Source: Imbroritus primus
GTDB lineage: Bacteria; Pseudomonadota; Gammaproteobacteria; Burkholderiales; Burkholderiaceae
Direction of reading: 5' to 3'
Assembly (NCBI RefSeq): GCF_964332355.1
Contig: NZ_OZ201293.1
Span: 1,240,001 to 1,304,000, forward strand
Length of the DNA: 64,000 nucleotides
Position 1 is the first letter of the stretch. Each line of letters opens with the position of its first letter. Positions 17,021 through 24,203 of the stretch are shown here, piece by piece. The notes under the pieces are model-generated. The model did no database searches and was not told the DNA's origin. It worked only from the letters and a program-made list of their open reading frames with translations. The position numbers and the translations under genes are program-made.

Positions 17021-17826
17021 GCGAAGCAGCATTGCCCCGTTCCTACCTGTTCGTCCCCGCCAACCGGCCCGAGCGGCTGGACAAGGCGTTGCAGTCTGGC
17101 GCGGATGCCGTCATCGTTGATCTCGAAGATGCCGTGCCGCCCGCCGACAAGTGCGCTGCCAGGGAGAGCCTGCTGGCATGGCTCACCGCTGAGGTATCTG
17201 TGCTGGTGCGCGTCAATGGTCCGGATACTGAATGGTTCGAGGACGATATCCGCATTGCCTCCCATCCCGGCGTGGCGGGCATCGTGCTGCCGAAGGCCGA
17301 GCGTCCGGCGCATCTGGCGCGTGTTGCCGCGCACTGCCACGAGGCTTGCGGGTTGTATCCCATCGTGGAAACCGCGGGGGCCTTCGAGGATCTTGTGGCG
17401 CTGGCCCGCAGCCCGCGCGTCGTACGCCTGATGTTTGGCTCGCTCGACCTGCAGGTCGACCTGGGGGTGACCGAAGCAGCGGGCGATGAGCTGTTGTTCT
17501 TCCGCGCGCAGGTCGTGCTGGCTTCACGCCTTGCCAATATCGCGCCACCCGTGGAGGGTGTGACGACCGTGCTTGACGACGCTGAAAGGATCGAGGCCGA
17601 TACGCGGCGCGGGCGTACGCTGGGATTCAGGAGCAAGTTGTGCATTCATCCGAGGCAGGTGGCCCATGTGCATCGCGGATTCGCCTGGTCCGAGACCGAG
17701 CGTGACTGGGCGCGGCGCGTGATGGAGGCTGTCGCGTCGAGCCAGGGTGCAGCGGTTGCCGTGGATGGCAAGATGGTCGATATGCCGGTGATCCGGCAGG
17801 CGACGGAGATCCTGCAGGCACGGTAG
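17017..17826 (+). CDS. ccl: CitE-like lyase, probable citramalyl-CoA lyase
   Basis: A 269-residue HpcH/HpaI-CitE family TIM-barrel protein. RSYLFVPANRPERLDKA and DAVIVDLEDAVPPADK are the usual N-terminal marks; the Glu in YPIVETAGA and the Asp in FGSLDLQVDLG are the Mg2+ ligands. It starts with ATG at 17017, overlapping the previous stop, with GGAG 8 bases upstream. Ccl splits (S)-citramalyl-CoA into acetyl-CoA and pyruvate, the last step of itaconate breakdown. The operon position matches Pseudomonas. Malyl-CoA or other 3-hydroxyacyl-CoA thioesters remain possible substrates. Confidence 0.84.
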   Translation: MSEAALPRSYLFVPANRPERLDKALQSGADAVIVDLEDAVPPADKCAARESLLAWLTAEVSVLVRVNGPDTEWFEDDIRIASHPGVAGIVLPKAERPAHLARVAAHCHEACGLYPIVETAGAFEDLVALARSPRVVRLMFGSLDLQVDLGVTEAAGDELLFFRAQVVLASRLANIAPPVEGVTTVLDDAERIEADTRRGRTLGFRSKLCIHPRQVAHVHRGFAWSETERDWARRVMEAVASSQGAAVAVDGKMVDMPVIRQATEILQAR

Positions 17827-17846
17827 CCGGATCGCGGTACCACCCA

Positions 17847-18428
17847 TCATGACCTGGAGAAATGGTCGGCCACCCACTGCCGGCATTCCGCCCAGAGCGC
17901 CGGCGCGCCACGCTCGATGGCAGGTCCGTAACGGGACATCACCTGCTCGAGCGACACGCCATTCTCGGTCCAGGTGCCGCCGCCGGTGACCACATTCACC
18001 AGCAGCGGCTGAAACCGGTCGAGCGCCTTGGCGAACCTGGCATCCTCGGTTTCGGCATCTTCGAACTCCTGCCACAGTGCCAGCAGTTCGGCACCCTGCG
18101 GCTGCGGCAGCAAGCCGAACAGCCGCAGGGCGGCCTTGTGTTCGCGTTTCGTCTGTTCTTCCTGCGCATGCCCGCCGTGAATCGGCATATCGCCGACGTC
18201 AATCTCGACGATGTCATGCAGCAGGAGCATGCGGATCACGCGATTGGTATCGACCGGTCCGACAGCATATTCATGTAATAGCAGCGCATATATGGCCAGA
18301 TGCCAGGAGTGCTCCGCGGAGTTTTCCCTGCGACTGCCATCGAGCAGGGGAGACTGGCGGACAATAGATTTCAGTTGGTCGATTTCCTTGAGGAAGCGTA
18401 ATTGCCGGACGAGGGCGGTCGATTGCAT
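17847..18428 (-). CDS. HD-domain hydrolase (YfbR/HDDC2-like 5'-deoxynucleotidase type)
   Basis: A 193-residue HD phosphohydrolase. The metal site is readable as ENSAEHSWHLA (His) and MLLLHDIVEIDVGD (HD pair), with a later Asp in the helix after. The order and spacing fit the YfbR/HDDC2 group, which hydrolyses deoxynucleoside 5'-monophosphates. The ATG at 18428 begins just before the conserved LVRQLRFLKEID; an in-frame GTG at 18455 would add nine residues and neither has a good ribosome site. It converges on the citramalyl-CoA lyase gene, with 20 bases between them, and is not part of that pathway. Confidence 0.75.
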   Translation of the reverse strand: MQSTALVRQLRFLKEIDQLKSIVRQSPLLDGSRRENSAEHSWHLAIYALLLHEYAVGPVDTNRVIRMLLLHDIVEIDVGDMPIHGGHAQEEQTKREHKAALRLFGLLPQPQGAELLALWQEFEDAETEDARFAKALDRFQPLLVNVVTGGGTWTENGVSLEQVMSRYGPAIERGAPALWAECRQWVADHFSRS

Positions 18429-18455
18429 TGGGTTGTATTTGGTGCGAGGAGACAC

Positions 18456-18848
18456 ATGGACTATACATGGCGACCTCGGGCGAACACGGGCGGTGGAAGT
18501 AGCCGGCAGCGATGCAGGTCAGCGGAACGCGCTTTCAGTGGTGCGTGATGAACTGTTTGTATCCCCTGAAGAGGAGGGGGCTGGTCCGCCGTTCTAATCA
18601 CATTGGCTGGGGCGTGTGAAAAATATCTCCCGCGCGTATGTTGCCCGGCGCACATTGCCCAGATAGGGCTTGTATCCGGCGGCATGTGACGTACAATGAA
18701 TACTCTGTTAGTTCTTCGCGCGTGCGCCGGGTTATCAATGTCGGCACGCGTTTCATTGCCTTATCCATGCTTGAGGCTGAACAGCCCAACGCGTCCTCCA
18801 AGAGCCGCGACACTTCAAGGGTGGCAGTACCACGTTTTTGGAGTAGTC
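18456..18848 (+). promoter_or_regulatory. 393-base gene-free stretch with a candidate promoter
   Basis: No convincing coding region is seen. TTGTAT (18670-18675) and TACAAT (18692-18697) are separated by 16 bases and face the small gene at 18849, leaving a leader of about 145 bases. The remaining sequence shows no RNA gene or repeat that I can support. Confidence 0.4.
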
Positions 18849-19085
18849 ATGCCTGCGAAATATCTCCCACTCATCGCGGACTACGAGTCCCGTATCGAGC
18901 GAGCATTGTCTGAAGGCAATCAGCTCGAAGCATTTCATTTGCTGGATCGGTTGCGTGAGTTGCCGAACATGCCGGAGTTTCCCGCTGCCGTCGCGCCGCG
19001 GCTCCAGGAGGTGATGGATCGCTATTGCCGGCCGGAAATCTTGCAAGGACTGGATTCTGCTCCCGCTGCGAGTGAGCCACGATAG
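18849..19085 (+). CDS. Small hypothetical protein, 78 residues
   Basis: An acidic, helical-looking protein starting MPAKYLPLIADYES with GGAG 7 bases upstream of the ATG. The first 60 residues are rich in charged and leucine residues (RIERALSEGNQLEAFHLLDR), which suggests a two-helix bundle; the tail is Ala/Ser/Pro-rich. The frame continues upstream to 18696, but that part has no ribosome site and unusual composition. I do not recognise a family. It stands alone before the tRNA-Val gene, which is on the other strand. Confidence 0.5.
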   Translation: MPAKYLPLIADYESRIERALSEGNQLEAFHLLDRLRELPNMPEFPAAVAPRLQEVMDRYCRPEILQGLDSAPAASEPR

Positions 19086-19167
19086 TGCGCGGGACATTCC
19101 GCGCTGCGCCGGGAGCAGATGCGCGATGTGGCGCCAGAATGCGGGATTGCCTGAAAAACTAGAAAAC

Positions 19168-19194
19168 AAAAAAGCCAGCTTCGTGAGCTGGCTT
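19168..19194 (-). terminator. Intrinsic terminator of tRNA-Val
   Basis: On the minus strand AGCCAGCT and AGCTGGCT form an 8-bp stem with a short loop, followed by TTTTTT. It lies about 40 bases beyond the 3' end of tRNA-Val. Confidence 0.85.
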
Positions 19195-19232
19195 TGTCGC
19201 ATGATCTGCGCGTTCCGGTATTGCTGGGCGCT

Positions 19233-19307
19233 TGGTGGGTGGTACAGGGATTGAACCTGTGACCCCTGCCGTGTGAAGGCAGTGCTCTACCGCTGAGCTA
19301 ACCACCC
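19233..19307 (-). tRNA. tRNA-Val (anticodon CAC)
   Basis: A complete 75-base cloverleaf with encoded CCA. The acceptor stem GGGTGG pairs with CCACCC. The anticodon stem CTGCC/GGCAG holds the loop TTCACAC, so the anticodon is CAC and reads GUG. The T-arm has the usual GGTTCAATCC. A terminator follows at 19168-19194. Confidence 0.97.
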
Positions 19308-19363
19308 GAATGCAGAACAGTTGAAGATTATGGCATGGTCTTGATGTGCTTGTAAAGCCCTGT

Positions 19364-20110
19364 TCATGCTTTATTTGCGGGATCAGCAGTTGCGCTGCTC
19401 TCCTGGGCAGTCGGCGCGGTCCAGACTGTCTTGCCGCCGCTGGCTTTGTCGAGCCCGGCCAGCACCTGGGCATGGGCCTCTGCTTCCGTGTCCGTGGCGC
19501 GGCGTACGATCAGATCAAGCGTGGCGAAATCGATGCGGTCCACTGCATCGCCTGGCGTGCTTGAGGAGTCCCGCATGTCGATGACCAGGCTGTTCTGGCC
19601 GCGCGTCATGGCCAGGTAGACCTCGGCGAGGATCTCGGCATCCAGCAATGCGCCGTGCAGCGTGCGGTGCGAGTTGCTCACGCCCAGGCGGTCACATAGC
19701 GCGTCGAGCGAGTTGCGCTTGCCCGGGAACATCTGGCGCGCTTCGTAGAGCGTGTCGATGACGCCGCCGAGGTGCTCGCGGAAGGGCGGCAGGCCGAGCA
19801 GCTTGAACTCCATGTCGAGAAAGCCCAAGTCGAATGGCGCGTTGTGAATGATCGCTTCCGCGTCCTGGACGAAATCGCGGATGTCGTTGGCCACGGCGCT
19901 GAATACCGGCTTGTCGGCCAGGAACTCATTGGTAATGCCGTGCACGGCGATTGCGCCGGCGTCGATCTCGCGTTGCGGATTGATATAGAAATGCAGGGTG
20001 CGGCCGGTCAGGCGGCGGTTCACCATTTCCACGCAGCCGATTTCGATGACGCGGTCACCGGTGGCGGCATTGAGGCCGGTGGTTTCGGTGTCGAGAATGA
20101 TTTGTCGCAT
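19364..20110 (-). CDS. dnaQ: DNA polymerase III epsilon subunit (proofreading exonuclease)
   Basis: The 3'-5' proofreading exonuclease of the replicative polymerase, 248 residues. Exo I is IILDTETTGL (Asp7, Glu9), Exo II is AIIHNAPFDLGFLDMEF and Exo III is RTLHGALLDAEILAEVY, all with the expected acids. Domain I fills residues 1-180; the C-terminal part that binds the alpha subunit is shorter and Ala/Thr-rich at its end. The gene follows rnhA on the minus strand by 31 bases. dnaQ and rnhA are neighbours in many proteobacteria. Confidence 0.95.
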   Translation of the reverse strand: MRQIILDTETTGLNAATGDRVIEIGCVEMVNRRLTGRTLHFYINPQREIDAGAIAVHGITNEFLADKPVFSAVANDIRDFVQDAEAIIHNAPFDLGFLDMEFKLLGLPPFREHLGGVIDTLYEARQMFPGKRNSLDALCDRLGVSNSHRTLHGALLDAEILAEVYLAMTRGQNSLVIDMRDSSSTPGDAVDRIDFATLDLIVRRATDTEAEAHAQVLAGLDKASGGKTVWTAPTAQESSATADPANKA

Positions 20111-20141
20111 GAGGGTATCCGGTGCAATGAAGATGAGAAGG

Positions 20142-20585
20142 TCAGGCCACGCCGGTCAGGCTGGCAACACCCTTGTTGGCCAGGGCGTCGGCGCGCTCGT
20201 TGCCGGGATGGCCGTTGTGTCCGCGCACCCAGTGCCATTCGATCTGGTGCGGCCGGGTGAGATCATCAAGGGTTTGCCACAGGTCGGCGTTCTTCACGGG
20301 CTTTTTGTCAGCGGTTTTCCAGCCGCGCGCTTTCCATCCGGGTAGCCATTCCTTGATTCCTTTCTGGACGTACTGCGAGTCGGTATACACGGCGATGCGG
20401 CAGGGCCGCTTGAGCGCGCGCAGCGCTTCGATCACGGCTGTCAATTCCATGCGGTTGTTGGTCGTGCCAGCTTCACCGCCGAACATTTCCTTTTCGTGAT
20501 CGCCCGAGACAAGCACGGCTCCCCATCCGCCGGGGCCGGGATTGCCTTTGCAGGCGCCATCGGAATAAATCGTTACGTCTTGCAT
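20142..20585 (-). CDS. rnhA: Ribonuclease HI
   Basis: Degrades the RNA strand of RNA-DNA hybrids. The 147-residue protein has the complete DEDD site: VTIYSDGACKGNPGPGG (Asp9), NNRMELTAVIEAL (Glu), AVYTDSQYV (Asp) and GNERADALANKG (Asp). The ATG at 20585 shares a base with the stop of the methyltransferase gene (TGATG), with AAGGA just upstream. Length equals the usual RNase HI. Confidence 0.96.
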   Translation of the reverse strand: MQDVTIYSDGACKGNPGPGGWGAVLVSGDHEKEMFGGEAGTTNNRMELTAVIEALRALKRPCRIAVYTDSQYVQKGIKEWLPGWKARGWKTADKKPVKNADLWQTLDDLTRPHQIEWHWVRGHNGHPGNERADALANKGVASLTGVA

Positions 20586-21439
20586 CAGTCCTTGTGGGTT
20601 GAAGGTATAGAGAGTGTAGTGGGCGGCCATGCATCACCTGCTGCTGACCGCACGCGGTGGCGGCTGCTGGGCGAGGCTGGCGCGGCCACTGGCGCAAGCG
20701 CACCGGCTGCAGTGTTCTGGAATGCCGGGCCGACCATGCGGATGGCGCGCACGCGCTTGACGGCCGTAATACTATAGATTGCACCGAAGATCGGCCACCA
20801 CCGGTCACCGGCCTTGTCCATGAAGGCGGTGCGCTGCAGCCACCGCTCGGTGCGGTTGGGTGGGGCATAGCAGCCAAAGCGTCCACGGATGATCTCGAAG
20901 CCGAGCAGCTTGAGCCAGTCCTTGAGGCGCTGGAAGCCGATGAACTGGCCGTCGCGCGGCATGAACGGGCGCGCGCCGAGCCGTCGCATCCCCTGGCGCA
21001 TGCCCCACAGGCTGTACGGATTGAAGCCGGTCAGAACTACCTTGCCCTCGGGCATGAGGATGCGTGATACCTCGCGTAGTACTTCGTGCGCATCATTGCT
21101 GAATTCCAGCACATGCGGCATGGCGACGAGATCCACGCTTTGTGCGGCGAACGGTAGTTCGTCAAAGCGGCAGTGTACGGTCTGGCGCGTAGTGCCGACC
21201 ACGTCATTGCCGGAGATCGCGTTACCATTGGGACTGGCGCTTTCGTCGAGCAACTGCGCGGCAAATGGGATGCGGTTCTCGCGCAGGGCGTCAATGCCGG
21301 GCATGCCAAGTTGCAGTGCGTGGTAGCCAAAGATGTCTGCCACGGTGCGGTCGAATTGCGCCTGTTCCCAGTGCAGCATGTATTGCCCGGGTGGCGACGC
21401 GAGCCAGGCGTCCCAGTCAGAAAGTCTTCGTTGTGGCAT
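20585..21439 (-). CDS. Class I SAM-dependent methyltransferase
   Basis: A 284-residue methyltransferase of the Methyltransf_11 type. FDELPFAAQSVDLVAMPHVLEF is the post-motif II region and LMPEGKVVLTGFNPYSLWG a typical later strand. The glycine-rich SAM motif I is poorly conserved at the start; the sequence instead has NAISGNDVVG. Such proteins stand beside rnhA and gloB in many Beta- and Gammaproteobacteria, and the substrate is not known to me. The C-terminal 50 residues are low complexity (Ala, Pro, Ser). Its start codon is only 12 bases from the divergent gloB start. Confidence 0.78.
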   Translation of the reverse strand: MPQRRLSDWDAWLASPPGQYMLHWEQAQFDRTVADIFGYHALQLGMPGIDALRENRIPFAAQLLDESASPNGNAISGNDVVGTTRQTVHCRFDELPFAAQSVDLVAMPHVLEFSNDAHEVLREVSRILMPEGKVVLTGFNPYSLWGMRQGMRRLGARPFMPRDGQFIGFQRLKDWLKLLGFEIIRGRFGCYAPPNRTERWLQRTAFMDKAGDRWWPIFGAIYSITAVKRVRAIRMVGPAFQNTAAGALAPVAAPASPSSRHRVRSAAGDAWPPTTLSIPSTHKD

Positions 21440-21451
21440 AGGAGGTGTGGT

Positions 21452-22255
21452 TTGCAGATCGTTCCGATTCAGGCGTTTGACGATAACTATATCTGGGCGG
21501 TTCACGATGGCCATGCGGCGGCCATCGTCGACCCGGGCGATGCTGAGCCGGTCCTGCGTTTCCTGAAGGATAACGCTCTGCTGCTTGGCGCTATTGTAAT
21601 CACTCATCACCACCGCGATCACGTTGGCGGGATCGGCGAGCTGCTCGACTACGCGCCGCGCGTGCGCGGACTCGACGGTGCGCTGCCGGTCATCGGCCCG
21701 GCCACCGAGGAGATTCCGCATCGCACGCGTGCCGTCGAGGAAGGGGAGACCGTGGAACTGGCGATGCCAGCACTGACGCTGCGCGTGCTCGAGGTGCCCG
21801 GGCATACGCGCGGGCACGTGGCCTATGTGGGCGATGTCGATGGCCCAGTGCTGTTCTGCGGTGACACGATGTTTGCCAGCGGATGCGGCCGGCTGTTCGA
21901 AGGTACGCCGGAGCAGATGCTGGCGTCGCTTGACAAGCTGGCGGCGCTGCCTGCCGAGACACGAATGTACTGCGCGCATGAGTACACGCGTTCGAATGTC
22001 AGTTTTGCGCGCGCCGCGGAGCCGGAAAACGAAGCGGGGCAACAATGGGAAGCCGAGGTCGCGGCGCTGCGTGCAGCGGGTGAGCCTACGGTGCCGACCA
22101 CGATTGGCCATGAGCGGGCGGTCAATCCGTTCCTGCGTTCGCGTGAGCCGGGCGTGCGCCGGCATGTGGCGCAGCATGCCGGCGTCAGTAGCGGTGCGTG
22201 GTCCGACGCAGATGCATTCGCCGCGCTGCGCGGCTGGAAGGATCATTTCCGCTGA
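21452..22255 (+). CDS. gloB: Hydroxyacylglutathione hydrolase (glyoxalase II)
   Basis: Hydrolyses S-lactoylglutathione to lactate and glutathione in methylglyoxal detoxification. The 267-residue metallo-beta-lactamase-fold protein carries the metal motif THHHRDHVGG (residues about 51-60), later His in VPGHTRGHVAY, the bridging Asp in FCGDTMFASGCGRLFEG and the last His in CAHEYT. It starts with TTG at 21452, preceded by AGGAGG at 7 bases spacing, where homologues also start (QIVPIQAFDDNYIW). Confidence 0.95.
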   Translation: MQIVPIQAFDDNYIWAVHDGHAAAIVDPGDAEPVLRFLKDNALLLGAIVITHHHRDHVGGIGELLDYAPRVRGLDGALPVIGPATEEIPHRTRAVEEGETVELAMPALTLRVLEVPGHTRGHVAYVGDVDGPVLFCGDTMFASGCGRLFEGTPEQMLASLDKLAALPAETRMYCAHEYTRSNVSFARAAEPENEAGQQWEAEVAALRAAGEPTVPTTIGHERAVNPFLRSREPGVRRHVAQHAGVSSGAWSDADAFAALRGWKDHFR

Positions 22256-22446
22256 TGTCGTGCATGCCGGTGCACGGTTATCGTGTGGCGGCATGCGGGA
22301 GCCGGGATGGCGCCGTACCGTCGGATCGTGGGAAGGGGCGCCGTCTGCATCACTCCGGAAGGCGCGTGGAAATGTAAATCCGATTGACGCGGCTGCCCGG
22401 GATTTTTACATTAGTGCATTTTTAGCATCCATCCACCGAGGAACTG

Positions 22447-24063
22447 ATGCGAATCATGCAATATCTCGCAGGATTGACAGTCGCGCTGTTGCTGTCGGCC
22501 TGCGCCACATCGACCACGGAGCCGGTGCGCGAAGCCACCCGGCCCGCAACGACCCGGCCGGTGTCGAATATTCCTCCCGATCTCGCCACGCCGTTGGTGG
22601 ATCTGGACCGCGAACAAGTCAGCAACCTGAATGCCCCGGCGTCCAATATCTGGTCACGCATCCGCCGCGGTTTTGCCATGCCCGACCTGGAGTCCGATCT
22701 GGTCGAGGACCGTACGCAGTGGTATGCCAAGCGCCCTGACTATATGGAACGCATGGTTGGGCGTTCGAGCCGCTATCTCTATCACATCGTCGAGGAGCTG
22801 GAGCGGCGCAACATGCCGACGGAGCTGGCACTGCTGCCTTTCATCGAGAGCGCCTTCAATCCACAGGCGGTGTCGTCGGCCAAAGCCGCCGGCATGTGGC
22901 AGTTCATACCCAGCACCGGCAAATCGTTCAACCTGCAGCAGAACATGTTCCGCGACGAGCGGCGCGATGTGCTGGCATCGACTGGCGCGGCGCTCGATTA
23001 TCTGAGCAAGCTGTATGGCATGTTTGGCGACTGGCAGCTGGCGCTGGCGGCCTACAATTGGGGCGAAGGATCGGTGGCACGGGCCATTGCGCGCAACGAG
23101 TCGCGCGGCCTGCCTGGCGACTACCTCAGCCTCAACATGCCGAACGAGACGCGGTACTACGTTCCCAAGCTGCAGGCGGTGAAGAACATCATTGCCAATC
23201 CCGAACGCTATGGCGTGGTGCTGCCGGACATTCCGGATCATCCGTACTTCGTGACCGTGACCACGTCGCGCGACATCGATGTAGCGCTGGCTGCCAAGCT
23301 GGCAGGCCTGCCGCTCGAGGAATTCAAGGCGCTTAATCCGTCGTTCAACCATCCGGTGATCATCGGGGCGTCGCGGCCGCAGATCCTGCTGCCGTACGAC
23401 AATGCCGAGACCTTCCAGTACAACCTCAATACCTTCCGGGGCGGCCTGTCGAGCTGGACGGCGGTGACGGTCAACAGCCGGGAGCGGGTCGAGGCGCTGG
23501 CGGCACGCCTGAACCTGGACGCGGAAACGATCCGCGAGATCAACCGGATTCCGCGCGGCATGCGCCTGAAGGCCGGCTCGACGGTGGTGGTGCCGAAGTC
23601 GGACCGCACGCAGGGCGATATCAGCGCGACCATCGCCGAAAGCGGCACGATGGCTGTGGAGCCGGATGTGCCGGATGCGCGCCGCGTGGTCGTGAAGGCG
23701 CGCAAGCGCGATACCGTGGCCGGCCTGGCCAAACGTTATGGCGTGACTGCCGGCCAGGTGCGGCAGTGGAACAAGCTCTCGGGCAATCGGCTTGATGCCG
23801 GTGAAAGCGTGGTGTTGATGCTGCCGGTACGCTCAGCCGTGGCGCGCCGTGCCGCGGAGGCGGATCGCGATGAGCCTGTGGCGCGCGGCAAGGCCCGCAC
23901 GACTGCCAAGGCTGAGGCCAGATCCAGATCGGGCAAAGCGGTCGAGAAACGGTCGGCACGACGCGAGGTGGTTGCGACGCCGCACAATGCGCGTGCCGGC
24001 AAAATGGCGGTGAAGAAGGCGTCACCTGTCAAGGCATCCGCCAGCAAGACATCGCGCCGGTAA
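22447..24063 (+). CDS. mltD: Membrane-bound lytic murein transglycosylase D, LysM-containing
   Basis: A 538-residue peptidoglycan lytic transglycosylase. The lipobox LLSAC (Cys near residue 19) predicts an outer-membrane lipoprotein. The family 1 SLT domain spans about residues 115-235: LLPFIESAFNPQAVSSAKAA contains the catalytic Glu, followed by GMWQFIPSTGK and AAYNWGEGSV. Two LysM-like segments follow (near 330-375 and 410-455), then a basic Lys/Arg/Ala-rich tail of about 80 residues that is longer than in E. coli. It lies 191 bases after gloB, its usual neighbour. Confidence 0.92.
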   Translation: MRIMQYLAGLTVALLLSACATSTTEPVREATRPATTRPVSNIPPDLATPLVDLDREQVSNLNAPASNIWSRIRRGFAMPDLESDLVEDRTQWYAKRPDYMERMVGRSSRYLYHIVEELERRNMPTELALLPFIESAFNPQAVSSAKAAGMWQFIPSTGKSFNLQQNMFRDERRDVLASTGAALDYLSKLYGMFGDWQLALAAYNWGEGSVARAIARNESRGLPGDYLSLNMPNETRYYVPKLQAVKNIIANPERYGVVLPDIPDHPYFVTVTTSRDIDVALAAKLAGLPLEEFKALNPSFNHPVIIGASRPQILLPYDNAETFQYNLNTFRGGLSSWTAVTVNSRERVEALAARLNLDAETIREINRIPRGMRLKAGSTVVVPKSDRTQGDISATIAESGTMAVEPDVPDARRVVVKARKRDTVAGLAKRYGVTAGQVRQWNKLSGNRLDAGESVVLMLPVRSAVARRAAEADRDEPVARGKARTTAKAEARSRSGKAVEKRSARREVVATPHNARAGKMAVKKASPVKASASKTSRR

Positions 24064-24203
24064 GAGCGCTGTAAGGATTGCGTCGCACACTCGGTCTCAT
24101 CCAGAGCGTGTGCCCCCTGTACTGACGTGCAAAGGGCGGCACGCTCCCAACACAATTGCCGGGTGTGGCTTTGCGCCATGCACCAGGCAGGAGGAGACCC
24201 GCA

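Noticed and set aside
18618..18868. The 11-base word AAATATCTCCC seen twice around the small gene
   Set aside because: The second copy lies inside the coding part and there is no third copy or symmetry; chance is the simplest explanation.
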